Positions 34,712 to 43,486 of a DNA stretch of 64,000 bases are shown piece after piece (position 1 is the stretch's first letter; the number at the start of each line of letters is the position of its first letter). The position numbers and the translations under genes are program-made. The DNA lies in assembly GCA_017557425.1 (NCBI GenBank), contig JAFYYU010000009.1, positions 1 to 64,000 on the forward strand, in the 5' to 3' direction. Below the pieces are notes generated by a model. That model was not told where the DNA came from, ran no database searches, and worked only from the letters and a program-made list of their open reading frames with translations. The stretch comes from Muribaculaceae bacterium. GTDB taxonomy: Bacteria > Bacteroidota > Bacteroidia > Bacteroidales > Muribaculaceae.

Positions 34712-36889
34712 ATGGCGAAAAACAGTAAGCTGATATCGGCCCTGAAGGAGTACTTCGGTTTTGAGACGTTTAAAGGCAATCAGGAGGCGATTATCGAGAA
34801 CCTGCTGGAGGAGCACGACACGTTCGTGCTGATGCCGACGGGCGGCGGTAAATCGTTGTGCTACCAGTTGCCGGCGCGCATCATGGAGGGTACCGCAATC
34901 GTCATCTCGCCGCTAATCGCCCTGATGAAGAATCAGGTCGATGCCATGCGCAGTTACAGCGAGGAAGACGGCATTGCCCATTTCCTGAACTCGTCGCTGA
35001 CCAAGCAGGCCATCGAAGAGGTGAAAAAGGATGTGCGCAGCGGGCGCACCAAGCTCCTGTATGTCGCTCCCGAATCGCTTACCAAGGAAGACAACGTGGC
35101 CTTCTTGAAGGATGTGCCCATCTCGTTCTACGCCATTGACGAGGCTCACTGTATATCGGAGTGGGGACATGATTTCCGCCCCGAGTACCGCAATATCCGC
35201 CCGATTATCAACCGCATAGGCGTGCGCCCGATTATCGCCTTGACGGCGACGGCAACGCCCAAGGTTCAGCATGATATCCAGAAGAATTTGGGTATGACCG
35301 ATGCTGCCGTGTTCAAGTCATCGTTCAACCGTCCCAACCTCTATTACGAGGTACGTCCCAAGACCAAGGACGTGGACCGCGAGATCATCAAGTTCATCAA
35401 GGGCAATGAGGGCAAGTCGGGCATCATCTACTGCTTGAGCCGCAAGAAGGTGGAGGAACTGGCCGAGGTGCTTCGCCTCAACGACATCAAGGCTTTGCCC
35501 TACCATGCCGGAATGGAGAGTGCCGTGCGCAGCAATAACCAGGACGCTTTCCTGAGCGAGGACGTTGACGTGATTGTGGCCACGATTGCCTTTGGTATGG
35601 GCATTGACAAGCCCGATGTGAGGTTTGTCATCCACTACGATATCCCCAAGAGCCTGGAAGGGTATTATCAGGAAACCGGCCGGGCAGGACGCGACGGCGG
35701 TGAGGGTAAGTGCATCACATTCTATTCCCGAAAGGACTTGGATAAGCTTGAGAAATTCATGCAGGGCAAGCCCATCGCCGAACAGGAAATCGGCAAGCAG
35801 CTATTGCTTGAGACGCGTGATTATGCCGAGTCCTCGGTGTGCCGGCGCCGTTCGCTGCTGCACTATTTCGGCGAATCTTACGAGCAGGACAACTGCGGCA
35901 ATTGCGACAATTGCCTCAAGCCCAAGAAACGTGTCGAGGCCAGCGAAGAGCTGCGCGCCGCCATAGAGACCATCCTGACCCTGCGCGAGCGCTTCAAGCC
36001 TGAGTATATCGCTCATGTGATGATGGGCGATGCCACCTCTGAGATACAGGGCTATAAGCATTACGAGTTGGACGTCTTTGGCTGCGCCGACCAGCGTGAC
36101 GAGAAATTCCTGATGGCCGTGATACGCCAGGGCGTATTTGCCGACTATCTGGCCAAGGATATCGAGAACTATGGCGTGATCAAGGTCACCAAGGAGGGTA
36201 AGGAGTTCCTCAAGAGCCGTGAGAAGTTCTGGATTGTCGAGGACAACGAATATACCGAGATGCTGGATGAAGATATGCGCGGTGGAGGCAGCGGCGCTGT
36301 CGATGCCGAGTTGTTCAGCATCCTTAAGGACCTGAGACGTAAAATCGCCAAGCAGCACGGCCTGCCCACCTATGTCATCTTCCAGGAGCCATCACTCGAT
36401 GCCATGGCCACGACCTATCCCATTACCCTGGACGAGCTGCAGAACATCCCCGGCGTGGGACCCGGCAAGGCCAAGCGTTATGGCAAAGAATTCGTTGAGC
36501 TGATCAAGAAATATGTCGATGAGAACGAGATAGAGCGGCCCGAGGATATGCGTGTGCGCACTGTGGCCAACAAGAGCAAACTCAAGGTCGAAATCATTAC
36601 GGCTATCGACCGCAAGGTGCCTCTTGACGCTCTTGCCGAGAGTAAAGATCTGGAATTTGACGAATTACTCGATGAATTGGAGGCTATTGTGTATAGCGGA
36701 ACCAAAATCAATGTTTCATATTATATCGATGAAGCCATCGATGCCGATATCGAGGAGGACATCTTTGAATATTTCAAGGAGAGCGAGAGCGATGACATTG
36801 AATTGGCCATGGAGGAATTGGGCGATGACTATACTGAGGAGGAGATCCGTCTGGTACGCATCAAGTTCCTGAGCGAAATGGGCAACTAA
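34712..36889 (+). CDS. recQ: ATP-dependent DNA helicase RecQ
   Basis: A 725-aa superfamily 2 helicase. Motif I is MPTGGGKSLCYQLPA (Lys47), motif II is IDEAHCISEWGHDFRPEYR, and motif VI is ETGRAGRDG. The RecQ-C zinc cysteines are in CRRRSLLHYFGE ... CGNCDNC. An HRDC domain is near residues 535-610 (NIPGVGPGKAKRYG). The final about 120 residues form an acidic extension (IEEDIFEYFKESESDD), which is common in Bacteroidetes RecQ. A partner could be the SSB-like DUF3127 protein at 50061. Confidence 0.95.
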   Translation: MAKNSKLISALKEYFGFETFKGNQEAIIENLLEEHDTFVLMPTGGGKSLCYQLPARIMEGTAIVISPLIALMKNQVDAMRSYSEEDGIAHFLNSSLTKQAIEEVKKDVRSGRTKLLYVAPESLTKEDNVAFLKDVPISFYAIDEAHCISEWGHDFRPEYRNIRPIINRIGVRPIIALTATATPKVQHDIQKNLGMTDAAVFKSSFNRPNLYYEVRPKTKDVDREIIKFIKGNEGKSGIIYCLSRKKVEELAEVLRLNDIKALPYHAGMESAVRSNNQDAFLSEDVDVIVATIAFGMGIDKPDVRFVIHYDIPKSLEGYYQETGRAGRDGGEGKCITFYSRKDLDKLEKFMQGKPIAEQEIGKQLLLETRDYAESSVCRRRSLLHYFGESYEQDNCGNCDNCLKPKKRVEASEELRAAIETILTLRERFKPEYIAHVMMGDATSEIQGYKHYELDVFGCADQRDEKFLMAVIRQGVFADYLAKDIENYGVIKVTKEGKEFLKSREKFWIVEDNEYTEMLDEDMRGGGSGAVDAELFSILKDLRRKIAKQHGLPTYVIFQEPSLDAMATTYPITLDELQNIPGVGPGKAKRYGKEFVELIKKYVDENEIERPEDMRVRTVANKSKLKVEIITAIDRKVPLDALAESKDLEFDELLDELEAIVYSGTKINVSYYIDEAIDADIEEDIFEYFKESESDDIELAMEELGDDYTEEEIRLVRIKFLSEMGN

Positions 36890-36994
36890 AAAAAACAGGG
36901 TGATAGATATAATTTTTTGTGCCTGCCTTCGTTATACAATAGTAATCAGAAATGAAAAAACGTAAAATATAAGATTTGTAACCAACCTAAGAAG

Positions 36995-38917
36995 ATGAAA
37001 GCTAAACTTTTGATTTCTTCGTTGCTGTTGGGTGTTGTGATCCTCGCCTTTGCCAAGGAGAAGGATCCTGTCTTGATGACCATCAACGGCAAACAGATCA
37101 AGCTCTCGGAGTTTGAGTATCTTTATCACAAAAACAATCAGCAACAGGTCGAGAAAGAGTCCTTGGACCAGTATGTGGAGCGCTTTGTGCTTTACAAGCA
37201 GAAGGTTGCCGACGCCGAAGCCGCAGGAATTGACACCACGATGGCTTTTGTCAAGGAATTTGAGGGTTACCAGAAGGATCTGGCTGCTCCCTATATGACC
37301 GAAGACTCCACTTATTATTGGCAGCTGCTCAACGAGGCCTATGATCGTTATAAAAAAGAAATCGATATTGACCACTTCATGTTGCCCGTGGGTGCAACCC
37401 CCGAGGCTAACGCTCCTAATCTGGAACGCATGGATAGTCTGCGCAGATGTATCCTTAATGGCGAAAGCTGGGAAGAGCTGGTAGACCGTTATTCGAGTGA
37501 CCCGTCCAAGCAGCGCAATCACGGTCATTATGGCTACGTGTCGTCAGGTATGTTCCCCTATGACTTTGAGAACGTGGTCTACAGCACCCCCGTTGGCGAG
37601 GTGTCCAAGCCTTTCGAGACCCAGTACGGCATCCACATGATCCGCGTCAACCAGGTGCGTGACCGCAATGATGTACACGCAAAACACATCCTCAAGCTTT
37701 TCCCGCAGAATGCCACCGATGAGCAGAAAGACGCCTGCAAGGCACAGATTGACTCAATTTACGCTTTGCTTAAGGCTGGTGCAAACTTCGAGGAATTAGC
37801 CAAGGCAGAGTCTCAAGACGGCAGCGCCAAGCGTGGCGGTGACTTGAGTTGGTTCAGCCGCGGCAGGATGGTTCAGCCGTTTGAGGACATCGCATTCGGC
37901 CTTGCTGATGGTGCTATCAGTGAGCCGTTTGCCACTCAGTTTGGCTATCACATCATCAAGAAAGAGGCTCATGGCGTTGCCCCGCTCGCCGACGTTCGCC
38001 CTGCCCTTGAGAATGCCATCAAGCGTGATGGTCGCATGCGTAAGGTCGAGGAGCGTCGTCTCAATGACCTCAAGAGCAAGTATAACTACCGCCTTGATCC
38101 GGCTTTTGAAAGCATGCTGGACCAGGTGCTCACGGCAAATGGCCGCTTCGATTCCACCTTTGTGGCTGAGAACATCAAGGGCGTGAAGACACCGCTTTTC
38201 ACTTATGGTGCCAAGGAATCGGTTCCCGTTAAGTCGCTGATGGCTCAACTGAATCCCACAGCCAACATCGCTGACGTAGCCAAGGCTAAGGAATACGTCA
38301 TGTCGAAGGTAGATGCCCTTGCCGAGACTGCCCTTAAGGACTATGATGCCCATGAGCTTGTCAAGAGCAACCCCGAATACCGCAACCTGTTGAACGAGTA
38401 TCGTGACGGCATGATGCTGTTTGAGATCAGTAACCGCCGCGTTTGGAAAGCCGCTGCAAAGGATACGTTGGGTCTGGATCGTTACTATGCCGAGAACCGC
38501 GGCAAGTACACTTGGGACGAGCCCCATTTCAAGGGCATCATCCTGAGTGCCAAGAACGACAGCGTGCTCAACCTCGTCAAGGCTGATGTGATGCGCTTTG
38601 GCGCCGACACGTTGACCGATGCCCTGCACAACAAGTACGGCAACGACATCCGCATGGAGCGCATGGTCGTCAAGAGAGGCGAGAACCAGTTTGCCGACTA
38701 TCTCGCTTTCCACGTGGGCGAAAAGCCTGAGCGCAAGGGTTATCCCGAATTCATGATTATTGAGGGTGGTGTCATCAACCAGCCCGAGGAGATGGCCGAC
38801 GTGCGTGGTGCCGTCACCAGCGACTATCAAGACGTGCTCGAGCAGCGCTGGAAAGAGGAGCTGGCCAAGAAATATCCCGCAAAGATCAACAAGAAGGTTC
38901 TCAAGCAGGTGAAATGA
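36995..38917 (+). CDS. Periplasmic parvulin-type peptidylprolyl isomerase, double PpiC
   Basis: A 640-aa exported chaperone/isomerase. The signal sequence is MKAKLLISSLLLGVVILAFA. After an N-terminal SurA-like helical region come two rotamase domains, at about residues 125-220 (DHFMLPVG ... GHYGYVSSGMFPYDFEN) and 225-330 (HAKHILKLFPQ ... GGDLSWFSRGRMVQPFE). The remaining about 300 residues are helical. It probably assists outer-membrane protein folding. It opens a cluster with an M16 protease, a second SurA-like protein and an LptA-like protein, all on the plus strand. Confidence 0.9.
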   Translation: MKAKLLISSLLLGVVILAFAKEKDPVLMTINGKQIKLSEFEYLYHKNNQQQVEKESLDQYVERFVLYKQKVADAEAAGIDTTMAFVKEFEGYQKDLAAPYMTEDSTYYWQLLNEAYDRYKKEIDIDHFMLPVGATPEANAPNLERMDSLRRCILNGESWEELVDRYSSDPSKQRNHGHYGYVSSGMFPYDFENVVYSTPVGEVSKPFETQYGIHMIRVNQVRDRNDVHAKHILKLFPQNATDEQKDACKAQIDSIYALLKAGANFEELAKAESQDGSAKRGGDLSWFSRGRMVQPFEDIAFGLADGAISEPFATQFGYHIIKKEAHGVAPLADVRPALENAIKRDGRMRKVEERRLNDLKSKYNYRLDPAFESMLDQVLTANGRFDSTFVAENIKGVKTPLFTYGAKESVPVKSLMAQLNPTANIADVAKAKEYVMSKVDALAETALKDYDAHELVKSNPEYRNLLNEYRDGMMLFEISNRRVWKAAAKDTLGLDRYYAENRGKYTWDEPHFKGIILSAKNDSVLNLVKADVMRFGADTLTDALHNKYGNDIRMERMVVKRGENQFADYLAFHVGEKPERKGYPEFMIIEGGVINQPEEMADVRGAVTSDYQDVLEQRWKEELAKKYPAKINKKVLKQVK

Positions 38918-38940
38918 TTTCATCTGACCGATAATATCAA

Positions 38941-38976
38941 GAATCCCGCATGTATCTCCTGGGTACTGCGGGATTC
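38941..38976 (+). terminator. Hairpin between the parvulin and M16 genes
   Basis: GAATCCCGCA pairs with TGCGGGATTC around a 16-nt loop. No strong T-tract follows, so it may attenuate rather than terminate. Confidence 0.5.
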
Positions 38977-39010
38977 ATTGTAATGTACAACACGACTACT
39001 AAATATTGTG

Positions 39011-41911
39011 ATGAAAAGGTTTACGACATATTGCTTGCTGAATATTGTTGCCGTAATGATGGCCGTTGCACAGGTGCAATCACCCTTGCAGGTGCAGGAA
39101 CTGGAATTGGGCAACGGCATGAAAGTGTGGCTTAATGTGGACCATAGCCAGCCCAAGGTCTTTGGCGCCGTGGTCGTTAACGCCGGCGCTGTGGATTGTC
39201 CCAACACGGGCATCGCCCATTACTTTGAGCACATCATGTTCAAGGGTACCGATGAGCTGGGTACGGTCGATTATGCCGCCGAGAAGGTCTATCTCGACTC
39301 CATCTCGATGAAGTATGACGAGCTGGCGCTCACCAGCGATGTTGCCCGCCGCAAGGCCATTCAGCACGACATCAACCGCTTGAATGTCGCAGCGTCGCAG
39401 TATGCCATTCCCAACGAGTTTAACCGCTTGACCACGCTGTATGGCGGTACCGAACTGAACGCGGGCACGTCCTACGACTTCACGTTCTACCACAACACGT
39501 TCGTTCCCCAGTATATCGAGCAGTGGTGCGAACTGAACAGCCACCGCTTGATACACCCGGTATTCCGTCTGTTCCAGGGAGAATTGGAGACGGTGTATGA
39601 GGAGAAAAACATGTACTCGGACGACCCCGCATCGATGCTGCTGGAGCAGATTACCAGCAAGTTCCTCGCGGGTACGCCTTACGCTTACCCCATCGTGGGC
39701 AGTACCGAGAATCTGAAGAACCCCAAGCTCTCGGATATGGAGGCGTTCTACAAGAAGTATTATGTGGCTTCCAATATGGGACTCATTCTCTCGGGAGACA
39801 TCGATGTCGAGAGCCTGAAACCTTTGTTGGAACGCACTTTCGGGCGTCTGGAACGCGGGGTAAAGCCCGTGCGAGAGAAGGTTGTCGCCCCGGCCATCGA
39901 GGGCCAGCCGGTAGAGCAGTTCCTGTTCCCCATGCCCATCATCGGCATGAGCGCCATGATTTTCCGTGGCCCTTCAGAGTATGATGCTGACGCTCCCGCG
40001 CTGAAGGTCGCCATGGAGTTGCTGAGCAACGAGAACAAGACTGGTCTTCTTGACGAACTGACCAATAAGAACCGCGTCTATATGTCGATGGCGCAGCACA
40101 TGGGACTCAACCAGACCGGCGCGCTGATGGTGATGGTCGTTCCCAAACTGTTGTGTAAGGTGAAGACTGCCGAAAACCTGTGCCTTGACCAGATCTACAA
40201 ACTGCTGAACGGCGAATTCACCGAGGATCAGTTGCAGGCTGTCAAGCGAATGATGGTTAAGGAAAATGAGTCGTCGATGGAGACCATCACCAAGCGCAGC
40301 GAGGAGATGGTGACAGCCATGTCGGCAGGCCTGTCGTGGGATGACTACATGAAACTGAAGGGTGCCGTGGCCGATGTCACGCGTGACGACGTCATCAATG
40401 TGGCCCGCAAGTATTTTACCGGCAATTTCTACCGTTTCCACAAGAAGAATGGCCGTGTGAAGGCCGAGCAGATTGCAAAGCCCGAGTATACTCCTGTCAA
40501 GCCCAAGAACAGCGATGCCAAGTCGTCATTTGCCCGAGGTCTTGAGCAGTTACCGGTTGAAAATGTGACACCGAAGCTGTTGGACTTCCGCAAGGATGTG
40601 GTCAAAACGCAGTTGAATGGGGGTAACCTACTGTATTCCAGCAAGAACCCGTTGAATGACAACTTCTCGATAATCATCAATTTCCACAAGGGCTCGATCC
40701 AGGACAAATTGCTTGAAGCCGCTGCCGACTATGTGAAAGAATTGGGTACCGATTCGCTCGATGTCAAGGCACTGGGATCCGCTATGCAGGCGTTGGGCGC
40801 TAAGATGGAAATGGGTGCTGGCGATCAATCAACTACCCTCATCCTGGAGGGTGAGGACGAGAACCTGGAAGCCACTCTGGACCTGCTGAGCCATTTCCTG
40901 GGCAACATGAAGGCCGACAAGGAGAAACTGGATGATATCAAGGACGCAGCCGGACCCAGTGAAAAATCTTTCTGGGATGAGAATGACCAGGTGTTCATGG
41001 CCCTGGCCAGCAAAGTGTTGAGAGGCAACCGCTCATCCTTCCTGACCCGCTTGACCAGCAAGGAGCTCAAGAAGGTGAAGGCCGAAGACTTGATTGCGTC
41101 GTTCAAGCAGCTGTATGATTGCCGTTGTGATGTGAGCTATACCGGCATCAGGGATGGCGCACAAGTCGCCGAACTCATCAATAGCCGCTTACCGCAACTG
41201 GCTGGCACTCATGACAATCCTGTGCAGGAAATCGCTCTTGAAGCGCCGCAATCTCCCACGGTCTATGTCTTTGACATGCCGTCGTCACGCCAGACCATCG
41301 TAGGTCTTTATCGCCCTCTGGCCGATGTGGTGAGCGACCGTGACAAGGCCTGTCTGGAACTTTGGGGTGAGTACTTTGGCGGCGGCATGTCGTCGGTGCT
41401 GTTCCAGGAGGTGCGCGAGTTCCGCTCAATGGCTTATGCCGCACAGGGCGTTGTGATGACCCCGGCTCTGGCCCGTTCCACCACGCCGAGCGGTTATTTG
41501 TCGTTTGTCGCTACCCAGGCCGACAAGTCGATGCAGGCTATCACTCTGTTGGACTCGTTGTGCAACGATATGCCCATCAATGTCGAGAACCTCGCCGTAG
41601 CCCGTCAGAGTCTGCTTAGCGACGTCAACAACTCATATCCGACATTCCGCGGCATGCCGTTGATCGTGTCGCAGGCGGAGCGTTACGGCTTCACCAGCGA
41701 CGAGAACACCGCTCTTGTACAGCAGTTGCCCACGCTTAACCAGGCCGATGTCGAGGCCTTCTACCGCAGTCACATCAAGAACCAGCCTTATCAGCTGATG
41801 ATCGTCGGTAATGCCAAGAAACTGGACATGAAGGCGCTTGCCCGCTACGGAAATATCATCAAGGTGAAAAAGGATGATATCTATAAGACCAAGGTGGAGA
41901 AGAAGAAATAA
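39011..41911 (+). CDS. M16 family zinc metalloprotease (two-domain pitrilysin type)
   Basis: A 966-aa exported peptidase with a signal peptide (MKRFTTYCLLNIVAVMMAVAQ). The inverted zinc motif HYFEH is at residues 70-74, and the downstream glutamate is in QGELETVYEEKNM. The C-terminal half holds the inactive M16 domain with EYFGGGMSSVLFQEVREFRS. It degrades short or misfolded peptides in the periplasm in related bacteria. It follows the parvulin gene by 93 bp and ends at a hairpin. ATG 39011 is preferred to the GTG at 39008. Confidence 0.93.
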   Translation: MKRFTTYCLLNIVAVMMAVAQVQSPLQVQELELGNGMKVWLNVDHSQPKVFGAVVVNAGAVDCPNTGIAHYFEHIMFKGTDELGTVDYAAEKVYLDSISMKYDELALTSDVARRKAIQHDINRLNVAASQYAIPNEFNRLTTLYGGTELNAGTSYDFTFYHNTFVPQYIEQWCELNSHRLIHPVFRLFQGELETVYEEKNMYSDDPASMLLEQITSKFLAGTPYAYPIVGSTENLKNPKLSDMEAFYKKYYVASNMGLILSGDIDVESLKPLLERTFGRLERGVKPVREKVVAPAIEGQPVEQFLFPMPIIGMSAMIFRGPSEYDADAPALKVAMELLSNENKTGLLDELTNKNRVYMSMAQHMGLNQTGALMVMVVPKLLCKVKTAENLCLDQIYKLLNGEFTEDQLQAVKRMMVKENESSMETITKRSEEMVTAMSAGLSWDDYMKLKGAVADVTRDDVINVARKYFTGNFYRFHKKNGRVKAEQIAKPEYTPVKPKNSDAKSSFARGLEQLPVENVTPKLLDFRKDVVKTQLNGGNLLYSSKNPLNDNFSIIINFHKGSIQDKLLEAAADYVKELGTDSLDVKALGSAMQALGAKMEMGAGDQSTTLILEGEDENLEATLDLLSHFLGNMKADKEKLDDIKDAAGPSEKSFWDENDQVFMALASKVLRGNRSSFLTRLTSKELKKVKAEDLIASFKQLYDCRCDVSYTGIRDGAQVAELINSRLPQLAGTHDNPVQEIALEAPQSPTVYVFDMPSSRQTIVGLYRPLADVVSDRDKACLELWGEYFGGGMSSVLFQEVREFRSMAYAAQGVVMTPALARSTTPSGYLSFVATQADKSMQAITLLDSLCNDMPINVENLAVARQSLLSDVNNSYPTFRGMPLIVSQAERYGFTSDENTALVQQLPTLNQADVEAFYRSHIKNQPYQLMIVGNAKKLDMKALARYGNIIKVKKDDIYKTKVEKKK

Positions 41912-41931
41912 AAAGTAGTTAGCATCTATCC

Positions 41932-41966
41932 GCTGCGGGCGGTGGCAACACGTCATCGCCCGCAGC
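41932..41966 (+). terminator. Hairpin after the M16 gene
   Basis: CTGCGGGCG pairs with CGCCCGCAG around a 15-nt loop, 20 bp beyond the stop; only a weak T-run follows. Confidence 0.6.
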
Positions 41967-42061
41967 TAGTACTATTTAACAAACATTTTAGGAATTGTTT
42001 TTGTCAGGTCGCAAAAAATGGGGAAATTTGCAGTTTGAAACTAACTAAAACAACAATACAA

Positions 42062-43417
42062 GTGAAACTGAGATTTTTTAATGCATTGACGTTTGCGGCG
42101 CTGGCTCTCGCGGCGCTGGCGCAAAATAATGTGGCCGAGGAGGTTGCGTGGGTCGTTGGCGACGAGCCCATTTTCAAGAGCGATATCGAGGAACAGTACC
42201 AGCAGGCACTTTATGAGCGTGTGGCCATCGAGGGCAACCCCTATTGTGTCATTCCCGAGCAGATGGCCCTGGATAAGCTGTTCCTGGATCAGTCGCGACT
42301 CGATAGTGTCGAGGTTCAGTCCTCAACCATCAGCGCCGAGGTAGAAAGCCGCATCAACTTCTTTATTGCCAACCTGGGGTCCAAGGAGAAGGTGGAGGAA
42401 TACTTCCGCATGCCGCTGCCGCGCCTGCGCGAGAAGCTCAACGAGGTCTATAGCGACCAATACTGCATCCAACAGGTACAGCAGAACCTGACGAAGAACG
42501 TAAAGGCGACGCCTGCCGACGTCCGCAAATTCTATAATAACCTTCCCAAGGACTCGCTGCCCTATATCCCCATGCAGGTCGAGGCGCAGATCATCACGAT
42601 CAACCCTGTGATTCCGCAGCAGGAAATCGATGAGGTGAAGTCACGCCTGCGCGACTATGCCCAGCAGGTGAGCAGTGGCGAGCGCGAGTTCTCGACGCTG
42701 GCGATCCTGTATAGCGAGGACCAGGCGACCGCCGTGTATGGTGGCGAAACCGGTTTCCAGAGCCGTTCGGTGCTATTGCCCGAGTATGCCACTGCCGCCT
42801 TCAACCTGAGCGACAGCAAGCGCGTGTCGAACGTGGTCGAGACCGACGACGGTTACCACATCATCCAGCTCATCGAGAAGCGCGGTGACCGCATCAACAC
42901 GCGTCACATCCTGTTGCGCCCCAAGGTGAGTGACAAGGATCTGACCGATGCGTTGAACCGTTTGGATTCGGTGCGTAGCGACATCGTGTCGGGCAAGCAT
43001 ACCTTTGATGAAATGGCCCTGTTCGTATCACAGGATAAGGAGTCACGCAACAATAACGGCAATATGCTCAACGAGAAGACCCACAGCAGCCGCTTTGAAA
43101 TGGCCGACCTGCCTGCCGAGGTGGGAAAAAAGGTGAACATGATGCAGCCGGGTGACGTGAGCGAACCCTTTGTGATGCTCAACCCCAAAACGCGCCGTGA
43201 GCAGGTGGCTATCGTCAAGCTTGTCAAGCGCATCGACGGCCACAAGGCCGACCTGGCCGAGGACTACATGATCATCAAGGATATGTGCGAGGCCAACGAG
43301 AAGGAGAAGATCATCCACGACTGGGTGGTGCAGAAGCAGAAGAGCGTCTATGTCTATATCGAGGAGGGCTGGCGTGACTGCAATTTCAAGTATGACTGGC
43401 TCAAGAAGGGGAAGTAG
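42062..43417 (+). CDS. SurA-like peptidylprolyl isomerase
   Basis: A 451-aa periplasmic chaperone with GTG start at 42062, giving a clean signal peptide (residues 1-20, FNALTFAALALAALAQ). The N-terminal SurA domain starts EEVAWVVGDEPIFKSDIEEQ. Two parvulin domains follow (EAQIITINPVIPQQEID ... GGETGFQSRSVLLPE; TRHILLRPKVSD ... GNMLNEKTHSSRFE). No in-frame ATG is suitable. It is followed 69 bp later, across a heptamer repeat, by the LptA-like gene, and both serve envelope assembly. Confidence 0.88.
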   Translation: MKLRFFNALTFAALALAALAQNNVAEEVAWVVGDEPIFKSDIEEQYQQALYERVAIEGNPYCVIPEQMALDKLFLDQSRLDSVEVQSSTISAEVESRINFFIANLGSKEKVEEYFRMPLPRLREKLNEVYSDQYCIQQVQQNLTKNVKATPADVRKFYNNLPKDSLPYIPMQVEAQIITINPVIPQQEIDEVKSRLRDYAQQVSSGEREFSTLAILYSEDQATAVYGGETGFQSRSVLLPEYATAAFNLSDSKRVSNVVETDDGYHIIQLIEKRGDRINTRHILLRPKVSDKDLTDALNRLDSVRSDIVSGKHTFDEMALFVSQDKESRNNNGNMLNEKTHSSRFEMADLPAEVGKKVNMMQPGDVSEPFVMLNPKTRREQVAIVKLVKRIDGHKADLAEDYMIIKDMCEANEKEKIIHDWVVQKQKSVYVYIEEGWRDCNFKYDWLKKGK

Positions 43418-43419
43418 GT

Positions 43420-43468
43420 TTTAGGCTTTAGGCTTTAGGTTTTAGGCTTTAGGTATTAGGTTTTAGGC
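43420..43468. repeat. Heptamer array (TTTAGGN)7
   Basis: Seven contiguous 7-bp units in phase: tttaggc, tttaggc, tttaggt, tttaggc, tttaggt, attaggt, tttaggc. The array begins 3 bp after the SurA-like stop and ends 18 bp before the next start codon. Confidence 0.85.
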
Positions 43469-43486
43469 TTATTCAGGTTTTTTGAG

